From positions 94,446,723 through 94,510,722 of the forward strand of contig CM049309.1 in the NCBI GenBank assembly GCA_026874595.1: a stretch of DNA of 64,000 nucleotides, read 5' to 3'. A program made the translations under genes and the position numbers. Every line of letters starts with the position of its first letter. The first letter of the stretch is position 1. The DNA comes from Sipunculus nudus. Taxonomy: Eukaryota > Annelida > Sipuncula > Golfingiida > Sipunculidae. The notes under the pieces were generated by a model. That model was not told the DNA's origin. It searched no databases and was given only the letters and a program-made list of their open reading frames with translations. Positions 25,593 to 38,500 of this stretch are shown one piece after another.

Positions 25593-28365
25593 CAAGGGAC
25601 CCATGGGTCACTGTGCTCAGCTGAAGTTTATATGATTGGTTTGTATTGATGAGCAAGAAATTGTTGCAAATAATATTTTGTGACCTGACCATGTGTTCCC
25701 TAATGTTGAAACTGAAGCATGTGAGCAGTCTGTGAACAAATGATCTGTACCATTACCATGATCATTAGATGGCTTTTTGATTAACTGTTGACATTTCAGT
25801 AGTTTACACATTTGTTCAATTGAATCTATTTTTTTGTATAATATATATTATTAAATATATATGCATTTTTTATTTTATCAAATGTATACAGTCAAAATAT
25901 AACTAATTAACAACATACATACAGGGCAAAGCCTATCTCTAATTCTTCTAAGGCAGGAAAATAATGAACAAATGTTTGTATTAGATCCTCATTTTTTTAT
26001 CACATCAATTTCTTTTATTACAAGTTTAAAGCCTATCTCTAATTCTTCTAAGGCAGGAAAATAATGAACAAATGTTTGTATTAGATCCTCATTTTTTTAT
26101 CACATCAATTTCTTTTATTATAAGTTTATATTTCTATACATTTCCAATATAACATATATATCTGAATATAAAAGCTGATTCATAATTCTCAATTGCATCA
26201 TCATAAGTCTCAATCTTGTCAGATATCACCACATCATGCATACAAATGTTTATTTATTTTTTACCACAAAAATATATCTTTTAAATCTGCAAATCAATAA
26301 ATATCTAAAAATAATACTTGATATAGATTTCACAATTTTAAATGCGTCTTTATTTATCCATAATGTACTTCATATTTTATTAATTTAAGCATACTGATGG
26401 GTTTAATTATATTTGTTTAAATCATTTAAAAGAAAATTGATTTCTTTAAAAATGCTACATTAACACAACATGGCATCTTCTGGATAAAACCTTGAATTAC
26501 TTTTTCAAGGAAGTTTTTTGTATATTGGAGTGGAAACAGCATTACAAATAAGGAGATACAGTGAAAACAATAACAATTGCTGCATAACACTTTTGATAGG
26601 TTGGGTTCGTGGGGGGGGGGGGAGAATTGGAGTTGTGATATGAGAATAACTGTACACCTGTCACAGTAGGGGATCTCCCCCAGTGACTGTAACAAATCAG
26701 AAACCCTTGCATAGCTGACTTCCAGTGACCTGGAATGGGACCCTGCATCTGTAATCTGTAATCAAAGCAAATGACTACAAGAGCCTCAAGAAAAAAATCA
26801 ATAACTAGCTTAATTTTCAAACTTTTATTTTCAAATTTCAGATTTAAACAAATTAAATACTTATGTTTACATGCTGTGAAAATTTAATTAATGTTACTTA
26901 CAGGAAAAAAACTGTCATAGTCAAATTTGGGCAAAATTTAAGGTACTGATTTTATTTTTATGCTAATACCTTAAAACATTTACAAAATTCAGATCTAATT
27001 TTGGGTAAACAATTGAATCTTAATTAAACATTGATATATACTTGGGAAAATAGACTCTAGTTTCAAAATATTTCATGTTAAGTGAGTAAATATTTTCCTG
27101 ATTTTTTACAAAGTCCATTATGTTTGGGCCCATTAATTTTTAAATTAAATAATACTGACTTAATTTCTGGTATGTACATAGGAAATATATAGAGGAATAT
27201 TTATGGTAAAACGAAGAAAACCAGATGAGTGGTTTTGATATTAGGCAGTCCTGAAGTGTGAAAATAGATTTCTAATAAAACACTGAGGTTTTTCCTTATT
27301 ATCTCGAAGGAACGAAGCCCTATTGACCCAATATTTGGTATGGTAGGAGATTTTGGGGACATCTAACTGTATGCCGAATTTCAGATTCGTAGGTCCAATA
27401 TGGTGTCGAAATGTGCCAGTCTTACAGATGGACATCCGGACGGAATGAAGTTTTTCATTAATATCTCGAAGAAATTAAGTCTTAGTGACCAAATTCTTGG
27501 CATGGTAGGGGATTTTGGAGACATCTAACTGTATGCCAAATTTAAGGAACTTAGAGCTGAAGCTGGGGAGCTGAGCTCTAGCAAACTGCGTTACACTAGC
27601 TTGATGTAAACAATATGTGGCATGGTGCTTGAAAACTTGAGTTTTTGATCAACTGGTTTCAAATTTTTGGTGTTAACAGTTGAAATGTTAACAAAAACAT
27701 GCTTTGAAAATTAAATCCACAGCAGTTACAGAAAAAAAAAGTGCCATGGTCAAACATGGACAAAATTTAAGGTACCAATTTTATATTTTTGCCAATATTT
27801 AAAAAAAATTTAACAGATTTTGATTTAATATTTGGTATACAATTAAATTTTTATTAATTAAGGTTGTATTACTGGAAAAAAGTCCCTACCTTTAACACTT
27901 TTGGTCTTAAGTGACCAAATATCTTTCCTGATTTTTTTTACAAATTTAGACCATTATGTTTGGGCCCATAACTTTTTTAAATTATATAATACTGACTTAA
28001 TATCTGGCATGTACATAGGAACTGTATAGAGGAATATTTATGGTAAATATGAAGAAAACCAGATGAGTGGTTTTGATATTAGGCAGTCCTGAGGTGTGAA
28101 AATAGATTTCTAATAAAAAATTGAGGTTTTTCCTTAATATCTCGGAGGAACGTAGTCCTATTGACCCAATTTTCGGCATGGTAAGAGATTTTTAGGACAT
28201 TAACTGTATGCCGAATTTCAGATTCGTAGGTCAAATGGTGTCTTAACGTGCTAGTCTTACAGACGTACACCTTGATGGACGGACGGACGGCAAGACAGAC
28301 GGACGGACGACGGACCATGGACCTCGACTAAAGCTCAGATGACTCATAGTCAGCTGAGCTAAAAA
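25593..28365 (+). mobile_element. Full-length hairpin-tail element (about 2.8 kb)
   Basis: It starts with CAAGGGACCCATGGGTCACT and GTGCTCAGCTGAAG, and ends with a GGAC-rich microsatellite (about 28270-28315) followed by a 29-nt hairpin at 28332-28360 and an A run. The hairpin arms are AGCTCAG/CTGAGCT and TGACT/AGTCA with loop CAT. No ORF encodes a transposition enzyme, so it must be non-autonomous. Conserved ends plus a tetranucleotide repeat beside the 3' tail resemble bivalve pearl/Helitron-like elements; that class assignment is inference. The copy at 45593-49640 shares the same left end and most of the body. Confidence 0.75.
25931..26130. repeat. 100-bp exact-period tandem duplication
   Basis: The segment starting GCCTATCTCTAATTCTTCTA at 25931 is repeated at 26031 with one or very few differences. 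The related copy near 48217 has only one, so the duplication arose in this copy. Confidence 0.9.
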
Positions 28366-28933
28366 TTATGGGTTAATGTACAGATGACCAAAGACCCCTG
28401 AACAAAAAAAAGGTCAATGCAGGTTGCACCACCAATACCTCAGTTTCATATATGACTCATGTGACCAACATTGGCATAAAGTTTGGTGATGATAACAACG
28501 GCCGTTTCTGAGATTGTCATTTTAGTATGCTTCTATGGACAGATGACTAAGTTAACCTTTCTGTAACTCAGCCAAAATTCTTAGAACTTAAACCATTCGA
28601 ACAAACTTGTAAGAGATGATATAAAAGAATATTTCTGTGAAATATTGAACAATTTGGGTTGACTGTTTCGTCGGAGAAGATTTTTACAGATGGCTAATTT
28701 TTTGCATCATTAAGTTTCATGATGCTAGCTCCAGTCGTTTTCGAATAGTATGGGTTAACTTACAGACAATGGACTACGGACGCCACCACAACATCGAATT
28801 AGGTCAAAGGTTCACTAAAAATTACTACAGATGCATATTGAATGCAAAATTATAATACAGATACATCTCACTGATGGCAAATTCTTGAATTAAGTTGAGT
28901 ATGGATACAAATTATTTATAATCTATGTATAGC
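28366..28933. repeat. Dispersed-repeat block with 'GGTTCACTAAAA' tail
   Basis: Nearly identical to 36632-37246. It contains a diverged GGTTGCACCACC motif, CAGCCAAAATTCTT-type segments and ends of the form ACATCGAATTAGGTCAAAGG then TTCACTAAAA (28792-28821). This is a second terminal type, seen also at 33400, 37125, 38498, 41220 and 60445. No coding potential was seen. Confidence 0.7.
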
Positions 28934-31900
28934 TGTATAATCTATGTATGTTTGAAATCTATACATCAATAAAGCAGGAATTATCACACAGAAACTAATT
29001 TTTGGACAGATGGCTCCTGTGACCTTCACCTTTGACCTTGTGACCTCAAAATTGATAGGGGTCTTCCTCTCTTGGCAGGTGAACTATATGTGCGAGATGA
29101 AAGATCTGAGATGAATTGTTTGGCTGAAAATGTATCCACAATCGTTTTAAAGAGGTTTCCTGTGAACTTGACCTTTGACCTGATGACCCCAAAATCAAAT
29201 CAGGTCTTGCTTTTCCAAAGGGTCAAATTCAAGTCAAGTTTGAAATCCATACATCAATAAAAGAAGGAATTTTCATCCAGAAACTAATTTTTGGACAGAT
29301 GGCTCCTGTGACCTTCACTTTTGACCTTGTGACCTCAAAATTGATAGGGTTCTTCCTCTCTTGGCAGGGGAACTATATTGGCAAGATGAAAGATCCGAGA
29401 TGAAATGTTTGGCTGAAAATGCATCCACATCTTTTTAAAGATGTGTCCTGTGACCTTGACCTCATAACCTCAAAATCAATTTGGGTCTTGCTTTTCCAAT
29501 GGGAAATATACAAGTCAAGTTTGAAATCCATACATCAATAAAAGCAGGAATTATCATCCAGAAACTAATTTTTGGACAGATGGCTCCTGTGACCTTCACC
29601 TTTGACCTTGTGACCTCAAAACTGATAGGGGTCTTCCACTCTTGGCAGAAGAACTATATGTGCAAGATGAAAGATCTGAGATGAATTGTTTGGCTGAAAA
29701 TGCATCCACAATCTTTTTAAAGAGGTTTCCTGTGACCTTGACCTTTGACCTCATGACCCCAAAATCAATTCGGGTCTTGCTTTTCCAATGGGTCAAATAC
29801 AAGTCAAGTTTGAAATCCATACATCAATAAAAGAAGGAATTTTCATCCAGAAACTAATTTTTGGACAGATGGCTCCTGTGACCTTCACCTTTGACCTCAA
29901 AATTGATAGGGTTCTTCCTCTCTTGGCAGGTGAACTATATGTGCAAGATGAAAGGTCTGAGATGAAATGTTTGGCTGAAAAGCATCCACAATCTTTTTAA
30001 AGATGTGTCCTGTGACCTTGACCTTTGACCTCATAACCTCAAAATCAATTTGAGTCTTGCTTTTCCAATGGGACATATACAAGTCATGTTTGAAATCCAT
30101 ACATCAATAAAAGCAGAAATTATCATCCAGAAACTAATTTTTGGACAGATGGCTCCTGTGACCTTCAACTTTGACCTTGTGACCTCAAAATTGATAGGGG
30201 TCTTCCTCTTTTGGCAGATGACTTACATGTGCAAGATGAAAGGTCTGAGATGAAATGTTTGGCTGAAAATGCATCCACAATCTTTTTAAAGATGTGTCCT
30301 GTGACCTTGACCTTTGACCTCATGACCCCAAAATCAATTCGGGTCTTGCTTTTCCAATGGGTCAAATACAAGTCAAGTTTGAAGTCCATACATCAATAAA
30401 AGAAGGAATTATCATCCAGAAACTAATTTTTGGACAGATGGCTCCTGTGACCTTCACCTTTGACCTCAAAATGATGGGGTTCTTCCTCTCTTGGCAGGTG
30501 AACTATATTTGCAAGATGAAAGATCTGAGATGAAATGTTTGGCTGAAAATGCATCCACAATCTTTTTAAAGATGTGTCCTGTGACCTTGAACTTTGACCT
30601 CATGACCCCAGAATCAATTCGGGTCTTGGTTTTCCAATGGGTCAAATACAAGTCAAGTTTGAAATCCATACATCAATAAAAGAAGGAATTATCATCCAGA
30701 AACTAATTTTTGGACAGATGGCTCCTGTGACCTTCACCTTTGACCTTGTGACCTCAAAATTGATAGGGTTCTTCCTCTCTTGGCAGGTGAACTATATGTG
30801 CAAGATGAAAGGTCTGAGATGAAATGTTTGGCTGAAATGCATCCACAATCTTTTTAAAGAAGTGTCCTGTGACCTTGACCTTTGACCTCATGACCCCAAA
30901 ATCAATTTGGGTCTTGCTTTTCCAATGAGACATATACAAGTCAAGTTTGAAATCCATACATCAATAAAAGCAGGAATTATCATCCAGAAACTCATTTTTG
31001 GACAGATGGCTCCTGTGACCTTCACCTTTGACCTTGTGACCTCAAAACTGATAGAGGTCTTCCTCTAATGGCAGATGACTGACATGTGCAAGATGAAAGG
31101 TCTGAGATGAAATGTTTGGCTGAAAATGCATCCACAATCTTTTTAAAGATGTGTCCTGTGACTTGACCTTTGACCTCATGAACCCAAAATCAATTGGAGT
31201 CTTGCTTTTTCAATGGGACATATATAAGTCAAGTTTGAAATCAATACATCAATAAAAGCTGGAATTATCATCCAGAAACTAATTTTTGGACAGATAGCTC
31301 CTGTGGCCTTGACCTTTGACCATGTGACCCCAAAATTTATATGGATCATCCACTATTGGCAAGTGAGCTATATTATCAAGATGGAAGACCTAGGATGAAA
31401 GTTTGGCTAAAAATGCATCCACAGTATCTTTTAAAATGCCAGTCCAGTGACCTTGACCTTTGACCTCATGACCCTAGAACCTATAGGGTTCTTACTTTAG
31501 TGGTGGGCCATACATAAGTCATGTTTGAAATCCGTATGGCTATCAACACTGGAGATATCATAACAGGTGTGTGATTTTCACCATATATGGCAATATTCAA
31601 GGTCAAGGCCACTATCATAGGAAAGGTCATGACCCCAATTTAAATAACCATCATCCCATAACCCATACCTATGTATATGCATAATATAAAAGAAATCTGT
31701 CCATTAGTTTTTTTGACTTATAATGCTCACAGTACTGTAAGGTGGCAATTTTGGGGGTATTAAACAGCACGAAAACAAGTAAAGAATAATAGGTGGCGCC
31801 ACCAGTTTCTAAAACATGACAACCCTATCCATGATCTTCCATCAACTTGATTTTGGGATAAATCCATGCAAGATTTCTTGAGATATTAAAGAATTTGTGT

Positions 31901-32166
31901 GATTTTCCCCTATTCAAGGTCAAGGACACTCTCCTGGTAAAGGTCATGACCTCATTTTAAATAGGCGTCGTCCTCTCACCCATATCTATACAAATACCAA
32001 GTTTGGTAAAGTTCCGTGAAATATGTTTTGGGTTATCGCGCCAACAAGATTTATATGCGGCGGCGGCGGCGGGGGGACCTGTATGAAAACATAGTATCCC
32101 CCAACTTTGTCTGGGGATACAATTAAGTTGAGTATGGATACAAATTATTTATAATCTATGTGTAGC
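28888..32166. mobile_element. 3.2-kb insertion flanked by a 46-bp direct repeat
   Basis: AATTAAGTTGAGTATGGATA and the following 26 bases occur at 28888 and again at 32121 with one mismatch, but only once (37201) in the duplicated block that lacks the insertion. The inserted DNA (about 28934-32120) comprises the nine-unit half-site array, then a segment related to 21000-21560, then a GGCGGC run. It ends with a hairpin, GTATCCCC ... GGGGATAC, at 32091-32120. No ORF is present. A 46-bp flanking duplication is longer than usual target-site duplications. Confidence 0.75.
28947..31545. repeat. 280/289-bp tandem array rich in TGACCT half-sites
   Basis: Nine units, marked by GAAACTAATTTTTGGACAGA at 28991, 29280, 29561, 29850, 30130, 30419, 30699, 30987 (one mismatch) and 31275. 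The spacing alternates 289/281/289/280/289/280/288/288, so the real unit is probably a dimer of about 569 bp. Each unit has two clusters of TGACC, including TGACCTTTGACCT. Short ORFs on both strands through the units repeat the same peptides and are not genes. Confidence 0.92.
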
Positions 32167-33408
32167 CGTCTTTATATACCCACAGAGAGCTGTATACCTG
32201 TGATTGTTAACATTGCCTGGCATGAAGAATATCTAAAATCATAAATCTACATTTTTTAAAAGCTTTTAAAAAACATTCTTGTCAATATTAACCATAGATA
32301 ACCTGAAATCTGAAGGTCTAGAGGCATGATGTACCAGATGCTGATAAACTGGTGCCAGGCTAGATGGATCTGATTTACACAGCTAAAATATATGGTAAAA
32401 TGACTTAATTAATCTTTATAATTCAGCCAAAATTCATTCTTGGGAACCATAAAAGATATTTATTATAAGAATTTTTCAGGGGAATATTCTTGTAAAATAT
32501 TAAACAAATTGGCCTCAGTAGTGTCAGTCAAAAAACATTTTGCAGGTTTAAAACTCATATGGGAAAATACAGCAAAATGGCAAAGTTAAGCTTCCCATAG
32601 CTCAGCCAAAAATCAATGAACCAAAACCATTTGAACAAACTTGAATTATCAACATCTAAGGATAATAAATGTGTGAGATTTAAGAATTTGGCCCAGTGGT
32701 TTTGAGCAGAAGATCTTTGTAGTCACTGAGCTGAAATGGGCTGTTATGGCATATGACAAAATTCGGCTTCCCATAACTCAGCCAAAAGTCACTGAACTGA
32801 GACCATTCAGAAAGCACTACCCTAGGATCATTTCTGTGTGCTATTAAACAATTTGGCCATATGGTTTCAGAGAAGAAGTTTTTTTGTAGCCATCAGTATG
32901 TTACGGGCACTTGTGACCCCCCCTACAAAAAAGGCCGATCCAGGTGGCACTACCAATACATCAATTTCAGATATGACTCATGAGACCAACATTTGCATAA
33001 AATTTGGTGATGATAGCTCCAGCCGTTTCTGAGATTTAAATTTTAATATGCTTTTTTGCACAGTTAACAAAGTTCATCCTCCTGTAACTCAGCCAAAAAT
33101 CTCCGAACTGGAACCATTCGAACAAACTTGAGAAAGATTGTTCCAGGGATCATTTCTGTGAAATATTGGACATTTGGCTGAACAGTTTCGGAGATGAAGA
33201 TTTTTAAAGCTTTTTCCCTATAAAATCTAAGAAAATGCAGTTAGCCAAAAAATAAGCGAAATCCGATAGAGTTTTTTAGATGACTAATTTTTTGCATAAA
33301 ATTTCGTGATGCTAACTTTTGCTGTTTTCAAGATAGTATTTGTTAACGTACAGACGACGGACGCAGGACGACGCCACACCATCGCATTAGCTCACAGGTT
33401 CACTAAAA
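32167..33408. repeat. Repeat block, left copy of a duplication
   Basis: Matches 37247-38500 at high identity, including GGTGGCACTACCAATAC (GGTGGCGCTACC in the other copy) and the tail TAGCTCACAGGTTCACTAAA at 33388-33407. The run of CCCCCCTAC at about 32920 and the microsatellite GACGGACGCAGGACGACG are shared. No coding potential was seen. Confidence 0.75.
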
Positions 33409-36400
33409 CAAGGGACCCATGGGTCACGGCGCTCAGCTGATCGTGATTGGACTATAATGTTTCTCCACTGTGATACTATATCGAGTCGATAAAGCTTATG
33501 AATATCATGGACATGTTGGGCTATTATAAAGGAATGTAATGTAATATGTGAGTAAATGATAAATGAAATTACCTGACTGATAGATTAATAGAGTCAAATA
33601 TAGTGGTTTATGTTTTATTTATTTAGGAGGGGTTGAAAATTGTGATATATTTGAGCAAATATGAATGCAATGACAGCAGTAATAAGCAGTAGTAGAATGA
33701 TGATAAGGCTATTTGTTGAAGGATCTAAAGTGTATGGTAGTCTGCAAGCTTTCAATTTGACAGATATGATGTTATGAATAACTATGCTGATGAAGTGATT
33801 TATGAATTTGTGACTGTATGACACAATATCTCTTTAGTCTTGACAAGGTACATTATTGTGATGCCCACTATGTCTACATATTACACAATATTGACATAAT
33901 TTCTGGCATGTACAAAGCTACCTATGGACGAATAGTTATACAAAATATTAAAGTATGAATATATCTGATTCATCTTGTTCTTGCTTACTGAGGCTGACTT
34001 TGGGATGGGGTTCGGAGAAGGGAAAAGTGAGGGCAGCACGAAGGTGGATGTAGAAATATTCTACTGTAATGTTTTTCATTTATATAAGAATATGAAAAGC
34101 TAAGAGGAAAGGGGCCCTCCTACTTGGTTATAGTAAAGTTCTAAATATATGATTACAAACTAATACTCTGACAAGACTGTCATGAAGAAAAACAGTAAAA
34201 TTTTGAGATACTGTGATGCATATGAAAATTTACAGATGAACAGGCAAGTGAACAGAATGGACTAATACCTTTATTTCACTTTCAAGGGAATAATGCATTT
34301 AAGTTTATATATAATCCTATTTTTTTAAGCATATCCACTTTTTCCATTAAGAAGTTTTTATCTGAATCATTTTTTTATTTACAGGTTTTATAAATTTTTA
34401 ATAAAAAAACCTGAAAATATAAATAAAAATATTAGAATTGTTGCAAAAGTTGCAGTCATTATATATACAGAGTAAAAACTGAAACTATAAGTTAAAATAT
34501 TAGAATTGTTGCAAAAGTTGCAATCATCAGAAATCCAGAGTGTAGCTCATATTGGGTCATATTATGCATACACATATATTTTATTATTTTTAAATCATAA
34601 AGGTTTAAACTGAATTTAAAAGAAAATAATGCCACATGGCATCTACAAGAATATTCCTTGAATCACTATTAAAAAGTTATGCACATTGGAGTTTTCAGTA
34701 CATGCTTAATTTTATTCACCAAAATAAAATAAAAGTAAATTTGATAAAATAAAACATCTTTTCAAATAAAGTATACACACTGTTGGTTGAATGAGGGACA
34801 AACAATATCATTGTGCTAATTACATCCCAGTTTTAATTTATTGCTGGAATTAATAGTCAATTTCACACCTGGTGAAGTTTTTACTCTTCTGAAGTAAGGA
34901 ATTACTTGTCTTATGAACATCCACACTTTCATAGCAATACACCACTTTGTGGACACAATTAAATGTACACTTTAATCATTGTAACCCTGGTGGTACAATA
35001 CAAAATCTAAAATGTAGCATAGCCTAGAATAAGAATGAATCAAATACAGAAAATAATAACATTCATCTAGTTTATGCACCATCTGGGGGGGGGGGGGAGT
35101 GCAGGGCAGAGGGGAAGCCTGCTGGTAGTGGCCAGGCTGACCCAAGGCAAGCTGCCTGGGGTGGGTTACATAATGCAAGTGAAGGCTGTACTACTAGGTG
35201 GGCTAGATGTAAACAACACTTGACATGGTGTATGAAAACATGAATAAAAGCTATTCTTTCCAATCAATTTCTTTGAAATTTCAGATTTTAAAAGATTAAA
35301 TCCTTATGTATATATGCTGTGAAAATTAAATCAACAGTGCCAAAGTTGGACAAAATTTAAGGTATTGATTTTTTATTTATGCTAATAACTTGAAAAATTT
35401 GCAAAATTCAGATCTAATTTTGGGTAAACAATTGAATCTTGATTAAATAAAGTTATATTCCTGAAAAAAAGTCTCTAGGTTCAGCAATTCTCATGTTAGG
35501 TGAGTAAATATATTTCCTGATTTTAAAAAAATTGCATTATGATTTGGCCCAAACTTCAAAATAATACCCAATACTGACCTAATTTTTGGTATGTTCATAG
35601 AAAATGTATGAAAGAATGTGAATACTAAACACGATCAAAAACAGATCAGTGGTTTTGATATTAGGCACCCTTGAAGTGTAACAATGGCTTTTTTTATGGA
35701 AAACGGAGTTTTTTTCCCTTAATATCTCGAAGGAACGAAGTCCTAATGACCCAATTTTTGGTATGGTAGGAGATTTTGGGGACATCTAAAATTATGCCAA
35801 CAGCCTGGGGAGCATAGAGATGTGCACTGAATGACCTACAGTCATCAAAGTGGACTGCTTTACAATGTAAGGGAATACAACAAGAGCCTCCAAAAAATTC
35901 AATAACTAGCCTAATTTTGCAGCTTTTATTTTCAAATTTCAGATTTAAACAGATTAAATCCTTATGTATACATGCTGTGAAAATTAAATCCACAGCACTT
36001 ACAGGAAAAAGACGTGCCATGGTCAAACCTGGACAAAATTTAAGGTACCAATTTTATATTTTTGCCAATATTTAAAAAAATTTAACAGATTTTGATCTAA
36101 TATTTGGTATACAATTAAATTTTTATTAAGGTTGTATTACTGAAAAAAAGTCCCTACCTTTAACACTTTTGGTCTTAAGTGACCAAATATCTTTCCTGAT
36201 TTTTTTACAAATTTAGACCATTATGTTTGGGCCCAAAACTTTTTTAAATTATATGATACTGACTTAATATCTGACATGTACATAGGAACTATATAGAGGA
36301 ATATTTATGGATATATGAAGAAAACCAGATGAGTGGTTTTGATATTAGGCAGTCCTGAAGTGTGAAAATAGATTTCTAATTAAAAATTGAGGTTTTTCCT

Positions 36401-36631
36401 TAAAATCTCGAAGGAACGAAGTCCTATTGACCCAATTTTCGGCATGGTAAGAGATTTTTAGGACATTAACTGTATGCCGAATATCAGATTTGTAGGTCAA
36501 ATGGTGTCTAAACGTGCTAGTCTTACAGACGTACATCTGGATGGATGGACGGACAGCAAGACAGACGGACGGACGACGGACCATGGACCACGACTAAAAC
36601 TCAGATGACTCATAGTCAGCTGAGCTAAAAA
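33409..36631 (+). mobile_element. Hairpin-tail element, long form (about 3.2 kb)
   Basis: The left end is CAAGGGACCCATGGGTCACG then GCGCTCAGCTGATCG. The right end is a GGAC microsatellite (about 36540-36585) and a hairpin at 36598-36626, in which the first arm is AACTCAG instead of AGCTCAG. A G-run at 35086 and short dispersed sequences lie inside. No ORF for a transposition enzyme. It is the apparent parent form of the deleted copy at 38501. Confidence 0.72.
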
Positions 36632-38500
36632 TTATGGGTTAATGTACAGATGACCAAAGACCCCTGAACAAAAAAAGGTCAATGCAGGTTGCACCACCAA
36701 TACCTCAGTTTCATATATGACTCATGTGACCAACATTGGCATAAAATTTGGTGATGATAACAACGGCCGTTTCTGAGATTGTCATTTTAGTATGCTTCTA
36801 TGGACAGATGACTAAGTTAACCTTACTGTAACTCAGCCAAAATTCTTCGAACTAAACCATTCGAACAAACTTGTAAGAGATGATATAAAAGATTATTTCT
36901 GTGAAATATTGAACAATTTGGCTTGACTGTTTCGTCGGAGAAGATTTTTAAAGGTTTTTTATTTTTTCTCATTAAAATCTAAGAAAATGCAGAGTTTTAC
37001 AGATGGCTAATTTTTTGCATCATTAAGTTTCATGATGCTAGCTCCAGTCGTTTTCGAATAGTATGGGTTAACTTACAGACGATGGACTACGGATGCCACC
37101 ACAACATCGAATTAGGTCACAGGTTCACTAAAAATTACTACAGATGCATATTGAATGCAAAATTATAATACAGATACATCTCACTGATGGCAAATTCTTG
37201 AATTAAGTTGAGTATGGATACAAATTATTTATAATCTATGTATAGCCGTCTTTATATACCCACAGAGAGCTGTATTCCTGTGATTGTTAACATTGCCTGG
37301 CATGAAGAATATCTAAAATCATAAATCTACATTTTTTAAAAGCTTTTAAAAAACATTCTTGTCAATATTAACCATAGATAACCTGAAATCTGAAGGTCTA
37401 GAGGCATGATGTAACAGATGCTGATAAACTGGTGCCAGGCTAGATGAATCTGATTTACACAGCTAACATATATGGTAAAATGACTTAATTAATCTTTATA
37501 ATTCAGCCAAAATTCATTCTTTGGAACCATAAAAGATATTTATTATAAGAATTTTTCAGGGGAATATTCTGGTAAAATATTAAACAAATTGGCCTCAGTA
37601 GTGTCAGTCAAAAAACGTTTTGCAGGTTTAAAACTCATATGGGAAAATACATCAAAATGGCAAAGTTAAGCTTCCCATAGCTCAGCCAAAAATCAATGAA
37701 CCAAAACCATTTGAACAAACTTGAATTATCAAGATCTAAGGATAATAAATGTGTGAGATTTAAGAATTTGGCCCAGTGGTTTTGAGCAGAAGATCTTTGT
37801 AGTCACTGAGCTGAAATGGGCTGTTATGGCATATGACAAAATTCGGCTTCCCATAACTCAGCCAAAAGTCACTGAACTGAGACCATTCAGAAAGCGCTAC
37901 CCTAGGATCATTTCTGTGTGCTATTAAACAATTTGGCCATATGGTTTCAGATAAGAAGTTTTTTTGTAGCCATCAGTATGTTACGGGCACTGATGACCCC
38001 CCCTACAAAAAAGGCCGATCCAGGTGGCGCTACCAATACCTCAATTTCAGATATGACTCATGTGACCAACATTGGCATAAAATTTGGTGATGATTACTTC
38101 AGCTGTTTCTGAGAATGTAATTTTAGAATGCTTTTTGGACAGATGACTAAGTTCAACTTCCTGTAACTCGGCCAAAAATCACAGAACTTAAACCATTCGA
38201 ACAAACTTGAGATTGTTCCAGGAATCATCTCTGTGAAATACTGGACAATTTGGCTGAACAGTTTCGGAGATGAAGATTTTTAAAGCTTTTTTAGCTTTTT
38301 CCCTATAAAATCTAAGAAAATGCAGTTAGCTAAAAAATAAGCAAAATCCGATAGAGTTTTTTAGATGACTAATTTTTTGCATAAAATTTGGTGATGCTAA
38401 CTTTTGCTGTTTTCAAGATAGTATTTGTTAACGTACAGACGACGGACGCAGGACGACAGATGACGCCACACCATCGCATTAGCTCACAGGTTCACTAAAA
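36632..38500. repeat. Repeat block, right copy of the duplication
   Basis: Corresponds to 28366-28933 joined directly to 32167-33408, without the 3.2-kb insertion, and so gives the empty-site allele of that insertion. No coding potential. Confidence 0.8.

Noticed and set aside
29072-30957. Repeated 60-75 codon ORFs on both strands in the 280/289-bp array
   Set aside because: Each repeats the unit translation with frame shifts and stops at the same places; no domain or start context.
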